A stretch of 42,486 nucleotides of DNA, from NCBI GenBank assembly GCA_946404405.1, contig CAMJDL010000027.1, positions 1-42,486 of the forward strand. Reading direction: 5' to 3'. This document shows, piece by piece, positions 8,389 to 16,248 of this stretch. This DNA comes from an uncultured Prevotella sp. (lineage in GTDB: Bacteria > Bacteroidota > Bacteroidia > Bacteroidales > Bacteroidaceae). Position 1 is the stretch's first letter; each line of letters opens with the position of its first letter. The notes beneath the pieces are model-generated. The model was not told the DNA's origin, made no database searches, and saw nothing but the letters and a program-made list of their open reading frames with translations. A program made the translations under genes and the position numbers.

Positions 8389-9696
8389 TTACAAGTCCTG
8401 CAATTTAATGTCTCTTGCCCCACGCAGATACTCACTGCGCAGCTCCATAGCCTTTGCCCATTCGCCTTTAAACAGCTCGCTCACGTCAAGGGCTATCTTC
8501 CATCGTCCCTTCGACTCCAGACGGTCCACCAACACGCCATACGTCAAGTTGTTGATGTCCTCGGCAGGCATGAAGCGTGACGTCTCACCCTTATCGTCAC
8601 CCCCCACTTCTATCAGCAGTCGGGCGTCAATCAGTTCGTACAGCAGGTCGTTCACAATACGGATGGGTATGTTCGTCAGTCCGCGCAGTTCGTAGGCACT
8701 ATACGCACGCTGTCCGTTAGCAAAGCGCTTGCATATCTTGCTCATCAGCAGCGTCGCCATCAGCAGCTTGTAGCGATGACTGATCTCGCCCGTATTTGCG
8801 TCGTAGTCGTAATAGTCCAAGTTCTGATTCGTATAGCACAACTCGGCACCAAACAGACAGATAGTCCACGATATCTGCACCCACAACATGAACAGCGGCA
8901 GGGCGGCAAACGAACCGTAGATGGCGTTGTAGCTCGACAGGAACATCTGCGAATGAATGTAGAATATCTGCAGTCCCTGCATCGCGATACCAGCCAGAAT
9001 GCCAGGCACCACCGCACTCTTCAGTCGCACCTGCGTATTAGGCATAAAGATGTAGAGCGCAATAAACATACCCGACATCAGCACGTAAGGCGACAAGTCT
9101 ATCAGCAGTCGTACAACGGGACCTAACAACAGGAAGTCAGGCATCGAATCGGCCACCGTAGCCATGAAAATCGAGATACCCGACGTCAGTACGATGATGA
9201 TAGGGAACAGGAAGAACATGGCCAGATAGTCCGTAAACGTACGGAAGATGCTCCTTGGCTTCTTCACCTGCCATATCTCGTTGAAGGCATCCTCCACATT
9301 GCTTACCAGCATCAGCACCGTATAGAGCATGAACACCAAACCGACGCCCAGGAATACCCCACTCTGCGTATGCACCAGATAGCTGTTCACGAAGCCAATA
9401 ATGATGTCAGCAGCCTGTGGTTGCGACTGGAAGGCATCCCTGAACCACACCTCGATATACTTGCTATAACCGAAACCACGCGCAATAGCAAACACCACCG
9501 CCATAATCGGCACTATAGCCAGCAACATGCTGTATGTCAGCGCCGAAGCCTTCTGCATCACGCGTTTCGTCGTAAAGAAACGGATGGCCAGCAGCAACTT
9601 CTTCAGTGCCTCCAGCAACAGATACTTCACTGGCGACACCTCGTCACGTGTAATTCGCCAAATATCCTTCTGCAAAAATCGAATCAATCGCTTCAT
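8389..9696 (-). CDS. YihY/BrkB family inner-membrane protein
   Basis: A 435-residue polytopic inner-membrane protein of the YihY/virulence factor BrkB family (formerly misnamed ribonuclease BN); function unknown. The family core is visible as KRVMQKASALTYSMLLAIVPIMAVV, with NEIWQVKKPRS and the later SYNAIYGSFAALPLFMLWVQISW segment, and about six hydrophobic segments between residues 40 and 285. The C-terminal 130 residues are soluble and look like a winged-helix domain. It starts 30 bp downstream of the RNase P RNA on the same strand, so read-through from that promoter is possible. Confidence 0.92.
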   Translation of the reverse strand: MKRLIRFLQKDIWRITRDEVSPVKYLLLEALKKLLLAIRFFTTKRVMQKASALTYSMLLAIVPIMAVVFAIARGFGYSKYIEVWFRDAFQSQPQAADIIIGFVNSYLVHTQSGVFLGVGLVFMLYTVLMLVSNVEDAFNEIWQVKKPRSIFRTFTDYLAMFFLFPIIIVLTSGISIFMATVADSMPDFLLLGPVVRLLIDLSPYVLMSGMFIALYIFMPNTQVRLKSAVVPGILAGIAMQGLQIFYIHSQMFLSSYNAIYGSFAALPLFMLWVQISWTICLFGAELCYTNQNLDYYDYDANTGEISHRYKLLMATLLMSKICKRFANGQRAYSAYELRGLTNIPIRIVNDLLYELIDARLLIEVGGDDKGETSRFMPAEDINNLTYGVLVDRLESKGRWKIALDVSELFKGEWAKAMELRSEYLRGARDIKLQDL

Positions 9697-9726
9697 AAAT
9701 CCACACTCCTCATTCCTAATTGAAAA

Positions 9727-10092
9727 GAAAGCAGTGCCCCTGTAAGCCGGGTTCTGTACCCTTGCGGGCGTCTGTCATTTATCTACTACGCAGGTTACCC
9801 CACGTCTCTAGCATTCTACCCTCCATCGTGTTCCGAAGAACTCGGACGGACAGCCCTCCGACGACGGTATACGCGAACTTGCAGCCCCCAGACGGAACAG
9901 CCCTGCGATCACCCGCAGGCTGGTGGTCTCTTACACCACCTTCTCACCCTTACCCTTTCGGGCGGTTATTTTCTTCTCCCGTATCCTGCTGTCACCAACA
10001 GCTGGCACTTTCACCAGTGGAGCGTCCTATGCTGCCCGGACTTTCCTCTCGCACCCCTATGGGCACCAGCGACAGACCGTTGCACTGCTTTC
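9727..10092 (-). ncRNA. rnpB: RNase P RNA (rnpB), class A
   Basis: The catalytic RNA of ribonuclease P, which trims the 5' ends of pre-tRNAs. On the minus strand it contains the universal CRI block GAGAGGAAAGTCCGGGC and, near the 3' end, ACAGAACCCGGCTTA. Its termini are set by a perfect 11-bp P1 helix: GAAAGCAGTGC (10092-10082) pairs with GCACTGCTTTC (9737-9727). This gives about 366 nt, normal for Bacteroidetes. Open reading frames over this stretch are spurious. Confidence 0.96.
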
Positions 10093-10098
10093 TCGCTG

Positions 10099-10130
10099 CG
10101 AAGGTACGAAAAAAAACTGAGCCCACCAAA
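10099..10130 (-). promoter_or_regulatory. rnpB promoter, nested in the upstream terminator hairpin
   Basis: Minus-strand -7 box TACCTTCG (10099-10106; one mismatch to TAnnTTTG) and -33 box TTTG (10127-10130) are 20 bp apart. The -7 box ends 7 bp before the first base of the P1 helix at 10092. The -33 box lies in the loop of the hairpin at 10113-10146. Confidence 0.65.
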
Positions 10131-10146
10131 TAGTACGCCCAGTTTT
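10113..10146 (-). terminator. Terminator hairpin downstream of the lysin-like pseudogene
   Basis: Read on the minus strand, a stem of about 14 bp (AAAACTGGGCGTAC against GTGGGCTCAGTTTT, one mismatch and two G-U pairs) closes on the loop TATTTG and runs into a T-tract. A near-identical hairpin is at 27766-27799. The A-tract on the other side may make it bidirectional. Confidence 0.65.
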
Positions 10147-10164
10147 TACATCTTACTTCTTTCC

Positions 10165-10387
10165 TCACACATCAGCCCTACACAGTTCCCATCCCTTCAG
10201 CATAGCGAACCAGTCGATAGACGATGTTCCATTCTCCTGAATCGCCATTGCTACACCGACTGCCATCCAGCGACTTGAACTGAACAAAGGCACGGTCATT
10301 CTGCACCTCTGCCATACCCTTCCATTGGTCTTTCGACCTGCGGATATTTAGCGGGTTGTGATTACGAATTCCTCTTGGTAAACTCAT
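10165..10387 (-). pseudogene. Deleted remnant of a 'structural protein P5'-type phage lysin gene
   Basis: The first 47 codons (MSLPRGIRNHNPLNIRRSKD and on to FVQFKSL) match the start of a Bacteroidales protein commonly labelled structural protein P5, normally about 140-150 residues. The frame then changes: the next bases, read one frame over, encode the family's C-terminus (RWMAVGVAMAIQENGTSSID, then WFAMLKGWELC, stop at 10165-10167). About 60 central codons are missing and the junction is out of frame, so the continuing frame gives an unrelated 22-residue tail. The junction lies in CGCTGGATGG, a likely microhomology site. Confidence 0.75.
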
Positions 10388-10421
10388 GATAGTATCAAAT
10401 TAAAACCTTAATGTCAAGTAT

Positions 10422-10451
10422 GCAAAAGTGCAAAAGTGCAAAAGTGCAAAA
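10422..10451. repeat. Octamer tandem repeat (GCAAAAGT)
   Basis: Three perfect copies of GCAAAAGT (10422-10445) and a partial fourth lie in the 157-bp gap upstream of the lysin-like pseudogene. Nothing else recognisable is in that gap. Confidence 0.85.
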
Positions 10452-10544
10452 CCTCTAGGGCTTTGCCCCATAAGGTCTTACAACTTTACGGCAACTCCTG
10501 AACCAATTTCCTATAGGCACCATAGCTCAGTTTCTCTATGAATA

Positions 10545-10781
10545 CTAAAGATAGAATGCAAACTTTGTGCCCTTAGGCCCTACCCCGTCGTAATCTGCAG
10601 TTATTGGGAACTGGCAGCATAGGTCACTAATAGCATCTTCATCCAGACACCTTGTCAATTCTAGAACGATAGCGCTACGTCGTTCATCGTAAGCAAGATT
10701 CCAGATGCACTCTCCCAGAACGGCATTCACCACCGTTCTGATTTCATCCTGAGTGCGCCAAATGGAATCAAACTCAATCAT
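10545..10781 (-). CDS. Hypothetical protein (78 aa)
   Basis: Unrecognised small acidic protein with no signal peptide or membrane span and two cysteines in a row near residue 55. The ATG at 10781 is preceded by an A/T-rich stretch with no clear ribosome-binding site. It stands alone between the lysin-like remnant and the divergent lipoprotein operon, in a stretch showing gene decay, so it may itself be a leftover. Confidence 0.5.
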   Translation of the reverse strand: MIEFDSIWRTQDEIRTVVNAVLGECIWNLAYDERRSAIVLELTRCLDEDAISDLCCQFPITADYDGVGPKGTKFAFYL

Positions 10782-10919
10782 CGTTTTTGGTTAATTTGTA
10801 AACTGCTACTGTGGGCAGAATGACCAATAGCAATAGTGTAATCTCTACTTATTCTTCAGTTTCATTTTAAACTATCCTAAAAGTGGCTACAAATTTAGCG
10901 ATAATTCCGCAATAATCGT

Positions 10920-10927
10920 TATCTTTG
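10920..10927 (+). promoter_or_regulatory. Promoter -7 box for the 10969-14760 operon
   Basis: TATCTTTG matches the Bacteroidetes -7 consensus and lies about 40 bp before the first ATG of the operon. No exact TTTG is present at -33 (TTTAG near 10894 is the closest). Confidence 0.55.
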
Positions 10928-10968
10928 CAATAAAAACTACGAAAACAGGATTGAAAACGCTGACTAAT

Positions 10969-11379
10969 ATGAGACGTATAATCATACCTATACTAGCGAC
11001 TGTCTTAATGGCCGGTTGTTGTGGAGATAAACAGGAAAAGCAGGAACAGAATATGTCAATCACAGTAAATCTAAGATACACCGGCACGGATGGCAATGCA
11101 AGGAAGTTTGCCGAGGAGATGATATCCAGCGGCACTGTTGACGCCATCAGAGCCGAGGAAGGAAATTTGCGGTATGAGTATTACCAGTCACTGGATGATC
11201 CTGAGACCATTCTGCTCATCGACAGTTGGTCCGACCAGGACGCTATTGACAAACATCACGCAACACCCATGATGGATACCATCGCCAAACTTCGTGAGAA
11301 GTATGACCTCCACATGACGGTGGAACGTTATACTGATGTCGATACACCGGAAACGGAGAACCAGTTTATCAGGAAATAA
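10969..11379 (+). CDS. Lipoprotein with antibiotic biosynthesis monooxygenase (ABM)-like domain
   Basis: A 136-residue predicted lipoprotein. The N-terminus is basic, then hydrophobic, then a lipobox (LMAGC) near residues 13-17, so it should be lipid-anchored in the envelope. The rest reads as a single ABM dimeric alpha-beta barrel: ITVNLRYTGTDG..., GNLRYEYYQSLDDPETILLID, W-SDQDAIDKHHATP. ABM proteins often oxidise or sequester small aromatic molecules without cofactor, but substrate is unpredictable. I use the ATG at 10969; a TTG at 10951 is possible but weak. Its stop overlaps the next ATG by one base (TAATG). Confidence 0.8.
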   Translation: MRRIIIPILATVLMAGCCGDKQEKQEQNMSITVNLRYTGTDGNARKFAEEMISSGTVDAIRAEEGNLRYEYYQSLDDPETILLIDSWSDQDAIDKHHATPMMDTIAKLREKYDLHMTVERYTDVDTPETENQFIRK

Positions 11380-11858
11380 TGAAGATGAAAAAGATTATAA
11401 ACCCTTGGCGCAACCATCCTGAGTATAACTGCTTTGGCTGTTGTCCTGACAATCCCATCGGACTTCATCTGGAGTTCTATGAGGATGGTGACTATATCGT
11501 AAGTAAATGGAATCCACAGCATAATTATCAGGGCTGGGTAAACACCATGCATGGCGGCATACTGGGCACACTGATTGATGAAGTATGTGGATGGGTGGTT
11601 ACCCGCAAGTTGCAGACCAGTGGCTATACCGTTCAGTTGAATGTTAAGTTCAAGAAAGCTATTCCTACTACAGAGCCAGAGCTGACCATTCGGGCCAAGG
11701 TCACAAAGCAGGTTCGCAATCTGGTATATATCAATGCAGAGATCACCAACTCGAAGGGTGAACTCTGTAATGAAGGCGAGGCCATCTACTTCCTGATGAA
11801 TCAGGAGAAGGCTAAGGAAATGGGATTCTTACACTGTGAGGTCGAAGATGAATCGTAA
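11379..11858 (+). CDS. PaaI-family hotdog thioesterase
   Basis: A 159-residue hotdog-fold acyl-CoA thioesterase-like protein. The signature is NTMHGGILGTLIDEVCGW near residues 54-71, with the N-terminal NCFGCCPDNPIGLHL segment typical of the YiiD/PaaI-like subgroup. It should hydrolyse an acyl- or aroyl-thioester in the cytoplasm. It is translationally coupled to the lipoprotein gene before it (1-base overlap) and to the methyltransferase after it (11-base overlap). Confidence 0.9.
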   Translation: MKMKKIINPWRNHPEYNCFGCCPDNPIGLHLEFYEDGDYIVSKWNPQHNYQGWVNTMHGGILGTLIDEVCGWVVTRKLQTSGYTVQLNVKFKKAIPTTEPELTIRAKVTKQVRNLVYINAEITNSKGELCNEGEAIYFLMNQEKAKEMGFLHCEVEDES

Positions 11859-12573
11859 GAAGGATCCAATGGGCAGAGCCATTGCCGAATACTGGAAAAC
11901 AAAGACGGCAGACAGGCTTAGGGTGTTCTCCCCGATGTTCGAGGAGGATGAGATTCCCCTGACTACATTGTTTCGCAGCTATGATGATATGCCCGAGATA
12001 GAACGTAAGGCTCTTGACATGGCTAAAGGGAGAATTTTGGATGTAGGAGCCGGAGCTGGTTGCCATTCATTGGTACTCCAAAAGCGAGGTTTAGATGTGA
12101 CCGCTATTGATATTTCCCCTCTTTCCGTAGAGACCATGAAGGAGCGAGAGGTCAAGAAGGTCATCGAACAAAACTTCTTTACCTTGGAAGGACAGTATGA
12201 TACCATCCTGATGCTGATGAATGGTATTGGCATTGTGGGAACCTTGGAGCGTATGCCAGAGTTCTTCAAACAGCTCGATAAGATTCTGGCACCAGGAGGT
12301 CAAGTTCTTTGCGATTCATCGGATATCAGCTACGTTTTCGAAGATGAGGAAGGTATGATAGATATTCCAAACGAAATGGACTATTACGGTGAGCATAGCT
12401 TCCAGATGCAATACAAGGACACCATCGGAGAACCCTTTGAATGGCTATATATTGATGCTGATACCCTGAAGCAAAAAGCAGGAAGATGCGGATATGCAGT
12501 CGAAGTGGTAGCAGAAGGTGAACACTATGATTATTTGGCAAGAATTACAAAAAAGTATGATGATAATGAATAG
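11848..12573 (+). CDS. Class I SAM-dependent methyltransferase
   Basis: A Rossmann-fold methyltransferase of 241 residues. Motif I is ILDVGAGAGCHSL (residues about 63-75), motif II VTAIDIS, and LAPGGQVLCDSSD is the post-IV segment. The substrate is unknown; the fold is that of small-molecule rather than DNA methyltransferases. I prefer the ATG at 11848 (MNRKKDP) over 11836, giving an 11-base overlap with the thioesterase gene. It overlaps the acetyltransferase gene by 8 bases. Confidence 0.88.
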   Translation: MNRKKDPMGRAIAEYWKTKTADRLRVFSPMFEEDEIPLTTLFRSYDDMPEIERKALDMAKGRILDVGAGAGCHSLVLQKRGLDVTAIDISPLSVETMKEREVKKVIEQNFFTLEGQYDTILMLMNGIGIVGTLERMPEFFKQLDKILAPGGQVLCDSSDISYVFEDEEGMIDIPNEMDYYGEHSFQMQYKDTIGEPFEWLYIDADTLKQKAGRCGYAVEVVAEGEHYDYLARITKKYDDNE

Positions 12574-13213
12574 ACCGAATCCCAACGAGGCATTTCCAAA
12601 TCCTAACCTGCCACGACTCTGTTTTATCAAGAATGTGGTAAAGAATCCGCGCATCATCATCGGCGACTATACCTATTACGATGATCCGAATGGTGCCGAC
12701 CAGTTTGAGAATCACGTCACACACTTCTACGATTTTATTGGCGACAAACTGATTATCGGGAAGTTCTGTGCCATTGCCAAAGGCGTAGAGTTTGTGATGA
12801 ATGGAGCCAATCATAGGATGGATTGCGCGACTACCTATCCGTTTTACATTATGGGTGGCGATTGGGGAAGTGCTATTGCTCCTGTAAAGGACAAACTGCC
12901 GCTGAAAGGAGATACCGTCGTTGGCAACGATGTTTGGATTGGTCAGAACGTGACTATTATGCCAGGCGTTCATATCGGTGATGGAGCCATCATCGGAACC
13001 AATTCGGTTGTCGCTAAAGACATACCTCCGTATGCTATTGCCGTTGGGAATCCCTGTCGAGTAGTTAGGAAACGCTTCGACGATGAATTGATAGATATTT
13101 TGCTCAAGCTCCGATGGTGGGACAAAAGCATTGAGGAGATAGAAAACCTCATGCCGATACTATCGTGTGGTGATTTGGAGAAGGTCAAGGAAGAACTGAA
13201 GACAAGGCTATGA
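12566..13213 (+). CDS. Vat/CatB-type xenobiotic O-acetyltransferase (left-handed beta-helix)
   Basis: A 215-residue hexapeptide-repeat acetyltransferase closely patterned on Vat streptogramin A acetyltransferases and CatB chloramphenicol acetyltransferases, which acetylate a hydroxyl of the drug from acetyl-CoA. Visible are GDYTYYDDPNG, IGKFCAIAKGVEFVMNGANH with catalytic H83, TTYPF, then hexapeptide coils GDTVVGNDVWIGQNVTIMPG and GDGAIIGTNSVV, and YAIAVGNPCRVV. Length fits the family (about 210). Start chosen at 12566, overlapping the methyltransferase by 8 bases. Whether it gives resistance cannot be told from sequence; many chromosomal homologues are uncharacterised. Confidence 0.85.
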   Translation: MNRPNPNEAFPNPNLPRLCFIKNVVKNPRIIIGDYTYYDDPNGADQFENHVTHFYDFIGDKLIIGKFCAIAKGVEFVMNGANHRMDCATTYPFYIMGGDWGSAIAPVKDKLPLKGDTVVGNDVWIGQNVTIMPGVHIGDGAIIGTNSVVAKDIPPYAIAVGNPCRVVRKRFDDELIDILLKLRWWDKSIEEIENLMPILSCGDLEKVKEELKTRL

Positions 13214-13737
13214 TCATACTGATAACAGGTGCATCACATACAGGTAAGACTCGTCTGGCACAACGGATGCTGGAAGTGTATAAATATCCGTATCTATCCA
13301 TCGACCATCTGAAAATGGGATTGATTCGTAGTGGAAAGACCGGCCTTACGCCAAAGGATGACGCGGCATTGACTGATTATCTTTGGCCGATTGTTAGGGA
13401 GATGATAAAGACTGTGATTGAGAATCGGCAGAACCTCATCGTGGAAGGCTGTTATATTCCCTTTGACTGGAGGAAAGATTTTGATGAACAGTATTTGAAA
13501 TCCATTCGGTTTGTTTGTCTTGCAATGACAGACTGTTTCATAGATGCTCATATCGATGAGATAAGAAATCATGCTTCTGACATTGAAACCAGACTGTATG
13601 ACGTGGACTATACATCAGATTCTCTGAAGGAAGACAATCATTACTATATTAATGGCTTTGCTCAATATAGAGAGCAAGTGATGCTAATAGACACTGATTA
13701 TGAAAATACAATAAAAACTATTCTGGAGAATAAATGA
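13210..13737 (+). CDS. P-loop kinase-like ATPase
   Basis: A 175-residue nucleotide-binding protein with Walker A GASHTGKT at residues 7-14 and LIVEGCYIPFDW as the likely Walker B/acceptor strand. It resembles small kinases (adenylylsulfate kinase, 2-phosphoglycerate kinase-like, Zeta-like) but no acceptor can be named. The start codon overlaps the acetyltransferase stop (ATGA), and its own stop overlaps the next start (ATGA), so translation is coupled on both sides. Confidence 0.82.
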   Translation: MIILITGASHTGKTRLAQRMLEVYKYPYLSIDHLKMGLIRSGKTGLTPKDDAALTDYLWPIVREMIKTVIENRQNLIVEGCYIPFDWRKDFDEQYLKSIRFVCLAMTDCFIDAHIDEIRNHASDIETRLYDVDYTSDSLKEDNHYYINGFAQYREQVMLIDTDYENTIKTILENK

Positions 13738-14537
13738 AGTGGACGGTACTAACAGATAATCGCACTCAGAATCCATTGCTTCAGACGGAGCATGGCCTGT
13801 CTATCCTATTAGAGACTGAGCATTATAGGATCTTGCTTGATACAGGAGCAAGCGATGTGTTTATCCGTAATGCAGAGCGATTGGGCATTGACCTCAGTAC
13901 GGTGGATTATGTGTTCATCTCCCACGGACACAGCGACCATGCAGGAGGGCTAAAACACTTCATGGAGATTAATGACAAAGCTAAAGTCATTGTGTCGCCT
14001 GATGCTCTCAAAAGCAGATTCTACTCTAAGCGTCGATACCTACACAGCATAACTACCGAATGGCCGAATATTCCGCAAGAGCGATTACTGACAGTTGAAC
14101 AAAGCGAAAGCATCGACGATGACATCTTCATCTTAGCGCACATTCCCCAAATTCATCCGATGCCAGAGGGTAATCAACACCTGTTCGTGGAAACCCCAGA
14201 TGGTAGCTATGTAAGCGATGATTTCCGTCATGAGTTGGCGCTATATACAGACGGATTGCTCTTTACAGGTTGTGCGCATAGAGGTTTGGAAAACATCCTT
14301 GCAGCATGCCCTTTCCCTGTGAATACCGTTGTGGGAGGATTCCATCTGCTCGACAATCATGAGAGCGAAGACAAACTTTCAGAACTTGCCTACAGGTTGA
14401 CGGATGCCTATCCCCAGACACAGTTCTATACCAGCCATTGTACGGGAGATTCTGTGTGTGAGATATTGGAAAAAGTAATGGGCAGACAACTGCATTTCTT
14501 CAGATGTGGAACAGTAAAAAGTTATGATGAACATTGA
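13734..14537 (+). CDS. Metallo-beta-lactamase-fold hydrolase, MJ0301-like
   Basis: A 267-residue MBL-fold protein with the metal motif HGHSDH at residues 64-69, LLDTGAS upstream, TGCAHRGLENI and VGGFHL later. This pattern is that of the group containing the methanopterin-pathway enzyme MJ0301, used in bacteria for unknown substrates. It is coupled to the kinase-like gene by an ATGA overlap and overlaps the next frame by 14 bp. Confidence 0.88.
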   Translation: MKWTVLTDNRTQNPLLQTEHGLSILLETEHYRILLDTGASDVFIRNAERLGIDLSTVDYVFISHGHSDHAGGLKHFMEINDKAKVIVSPDALKSRFYSKRRYLHSITTEWPNIPQERLLTVEQSESIDDDIFILAHIPQIHPMPEGNQHLFVETPDGSYVSDDFRHELALYTDGLLFTGCAHRGLENILAACPFPVNTVVGGFHLLDNHESEDKLSELAYRLTDAYPQTQFYTSHCTGDSVCEILEKVMGRQLHFFRCGTVKSYDEH

Positions 14538-14760
14538 CACCATTAACATGTGCTCGCACCTGCAGCGAAAGCTGTTTGAAAAGGATGGCACCTATCATCC
14601 TCTTTGGCTTGCCATGCAGGAAGACCCTGAGCTGACAGCTGTTGTTCGCTCACGCCAGCTTCACATCTATCGCAATGGCAAAAAGGTGCTGGTGCTGGCA
14701 GGAAAGGCTGCTCCCAAAGTAATCAGAGAGGATAAACTCTGCGAAACGATTAAACAGTAA
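14524..14760 (+). CDS. Short protein (78 aa), probably the N-terminal remnant of a larger gene
   Basis: The segment LQRKLFEKDGTYHPLWLAMQ and what follows looks like the start of a longer Bacteroidales protein rather than a complete domain: strands begin but no core is completed before the stop at 14758-14760. It overlaps the MBL gene by 14 bp and is followed by another gene fragment at 14772, so truncation by deletion is likely. It could instead be a genuine small protein. Confidence 0.45.
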   Translation: MMNIDTINMCSHLQRKLFEKDGTYHPLWLAMQEDPELTAVVRSRQLHIYRNGKKVLVLAGKAAPKVIREDKLCETIKQ

Positions 14761-14771
14761 GGGTTTTGGAC

Positions 14772-14822
14772 ATGAGTAGGATTATCAGAGAAGCAAAGCC
14801 AACGGATTTAACTTGTCATTAG
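14772..14822 (+). pseudogene. Possible 5' fragment of a GNAT acetyltransferase gene
   Basis: ATG at 14772 opens MSRIIREAKPTDLTCH and then stops. The string IIREAKPTD is the typical first strand of GNAT N-acetyltransferases, so this looks like a decapitated gene whose remainder was lost where the convergent TauE-like gene now ends (14808). The evidence is only 16 codons. Confidence 0.35.
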
Positions 14823-15536
14823 AATAATCACACCGCTTACTGCGATATACGCATAGACGATGTATCGGAAGATACGGTTGGGAATGCGCTTGAAGACGTA
14901 GGCTCCAAGAGTCGTGCCAATGACGACACCACCAAGTCCGAAACAGTAATCTGTCAGGACGGTGGTCGTAAAGAAGCCGTTATAGGCACGCACAAAGGTC
15001 ATCATCACATTGCCAATCAAGAAGTAGGTCTGCGCCATTGCCATATAGTGCTCCTTGGTTGGCTCCGATTGAATGAAGTAGAGTACGGCAGGCGGCCCTT
15101 GCATACCAAAGAAGCCTCCCATCAGTCCGCTGAGCGTACCTGCCCCTACCTGCACTTGCTTTGTTGTCGGCAACTTTATCTTCTGGCTGAACAGCGCAAA
15201 ATAGATGCTGATGACTATCAACGCCACGCCCAGAATCCGCTTCAAGATATGGTCTTCAATGCGAGTCAAGGCAAAGATGGCAATCGTCGACACAACGATA
15301 AACGTCAGCAGTATTGGCCATAACCGTTTCCATGTGACATAGCTTTTCATTCGCCACACGATGACTGCCGATGTAGTAATAGCCAGAAGTCCTGAGAGCG
15401 TTGTTGCCTCGCCGTATGTCGGCATGAAGAACGGCAGCATCGTCATGATGAAGATGCCAAAGCCGAAGCCCGTGGTGCGCTGCACAAAACTTGCTCCTAT
15501 GCTCAACAGAAATATAGCTATCGCTAAACTGCCCAT
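14808..15536 (-). CDS. TauE/SafE family membrane transporter
   Basis: A 242-residue polytopic inner-membrane protein of the TauE/SafE (DUF81) anion exporter family, members of which export sulfite or organosulfur anions. Two related halves are visible: FVQRTTGFGFGIFIMTMLPF near the N-terminus and GTLSGLMGGFFGMQGPPAVLYF in the middle, with GLGGVVIGTTLGAYVFKRI near the end. About seven or eight hydrophobic segments are predicted. The substrate is unknown. It has its own divergent promoter and stands alone. Confidence 0.9.
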   Translation of the reverse strand: MGSLAIAIFLLSIGASFVQRTTGFGFGIFIMTMLPFFMPTYGEATTLSGLLAITTSAVIVWRMKSYVTWKRLWPILLTFIVVSTIAIFALTRIEDHILKRILGVALIVISIYFALFSQKIKLPTTKQVQVGAGTLSGLMGGFFGMQGPPAVLYFIQSEPTKEHYMAMAQTYFLIGNVMMTFVRAYNGFFTTTVLTDYCFGLGGVVIGTTLGAYVFKRIPNRIFRYIVYAYIAVSGVIILMTS

Positions 15537-15573
15537 CTTTTTTTCAAATCCTAATAATTCTCAAAACATCATG

Positions 15574-15611
15574 CAAAGATAATGATTTTACGGCATTTAT
15601 GAGTACTTTTG
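15574..15611. promoter_or_regulatory. Divergent promoter pair (TauE-like gene and membrane zincin gene)
   Basis: TATCTTTG on the minus strand (15574-15581) faces the TauE-like gene, and TACTTTTG on the plus strand (15604-15611) faces the zincin gene. The plus-strand box lies downstream of the ATG at 15599, so translation of the zincin must start later. Confidence 0.55.
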
Positions 15612-15643
15612 CAACAACATTTAAATGTATTTATGCAAATGAT

Positions 15644-16213
15644 ATGGAAGAAATCGAGGTAAAAGGCCGAAAAGTGGCCATCGATATTGTAAAGGCGAAT
15701 ATATTTGCCGTAGTTATTATGGTGGTGGCAGCTATCGTGTTCCTCGTGCCGTTCTTCTGGATATGGGCAGGTAAGAAACCTATTGGTGAACTCCTTGGAG
15801 GCATAGGCGACTGGAGCACAGCATTGATCCTCATGTTTGTAGGCATTGTAGTTCATGAACTGATACACGGTCTGACGTGGGCCTGCTATGCCAAGAGCGG
15901 CTGGAAGAGCATCAGCTTCGGTGTGATGTGGAAGTTGCTGACTCCCTATTGCCACTGCGACGAGCCGATGCACATCCCTGGCTACATGATGGGAGCCATG
16001 ATGCCTTGCATTGTCTTGGGTATCATCCCTGCCATCGTTGCCCTTTTCATTGGCAGTCTGCCCATGTTGGCATGGGGAATCTTCTTTATTGCTGCAGCTG
16101 CTGGTGATATTTGGATGACGTGGCTTTTGACCAAGGAGAATCCCAAGAGTATGGTTCTCGACCATCCTTCAGAAGCAGGGTTCTATATTATTGATTGCAC
16201 AAAGGCGCGCTGA
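15644..16213 (+). CDS. Membrane-embedded putative zincin, DUF3267 family
   Basis: A 189-residue integral membrane protein with four hydrophobic segments and an HEXXH zinc-protease motif (HELIH, residues 71-75) inside the second. The conserved C-terminal HPSEAGF segment is also characteristic of DUF3267 proteins. The likely activity is an intramembrane or membrane-proximal metallopeptidase; the substrate is unknown. I chose the ATG at 15644 over that at 15599 because the promoter -7 box (15604-15611) would otherwise be inside the gene. Confidence 0.82.
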   Translation: MEEIEVKGRKVAIDIVKANIFAVVIMVVAAIVFLVPFFWIWAGKKPIGELLGGIGDWSTALILMFVGIVVHELIHGLTWACYAKSGWKSISFGVMWKLLTPYCHCDEPMHIPGYMMGAMMPCIVLGIIPAIVALFIGSLPMLAWGIFFIAAAAGDIWMTWLLTKENPKSMVLDHPSEAGFYIIDCTKAR

Positions 16214-16248
16214 ATGCAGAATTTCGGAAGAATAATTTATTATGAGCT

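Noticed and set aside
9720..10133. Plus-strand open frame of 137 codons
   Set aside because: It lies over the RNase P RNA and reads its complement.
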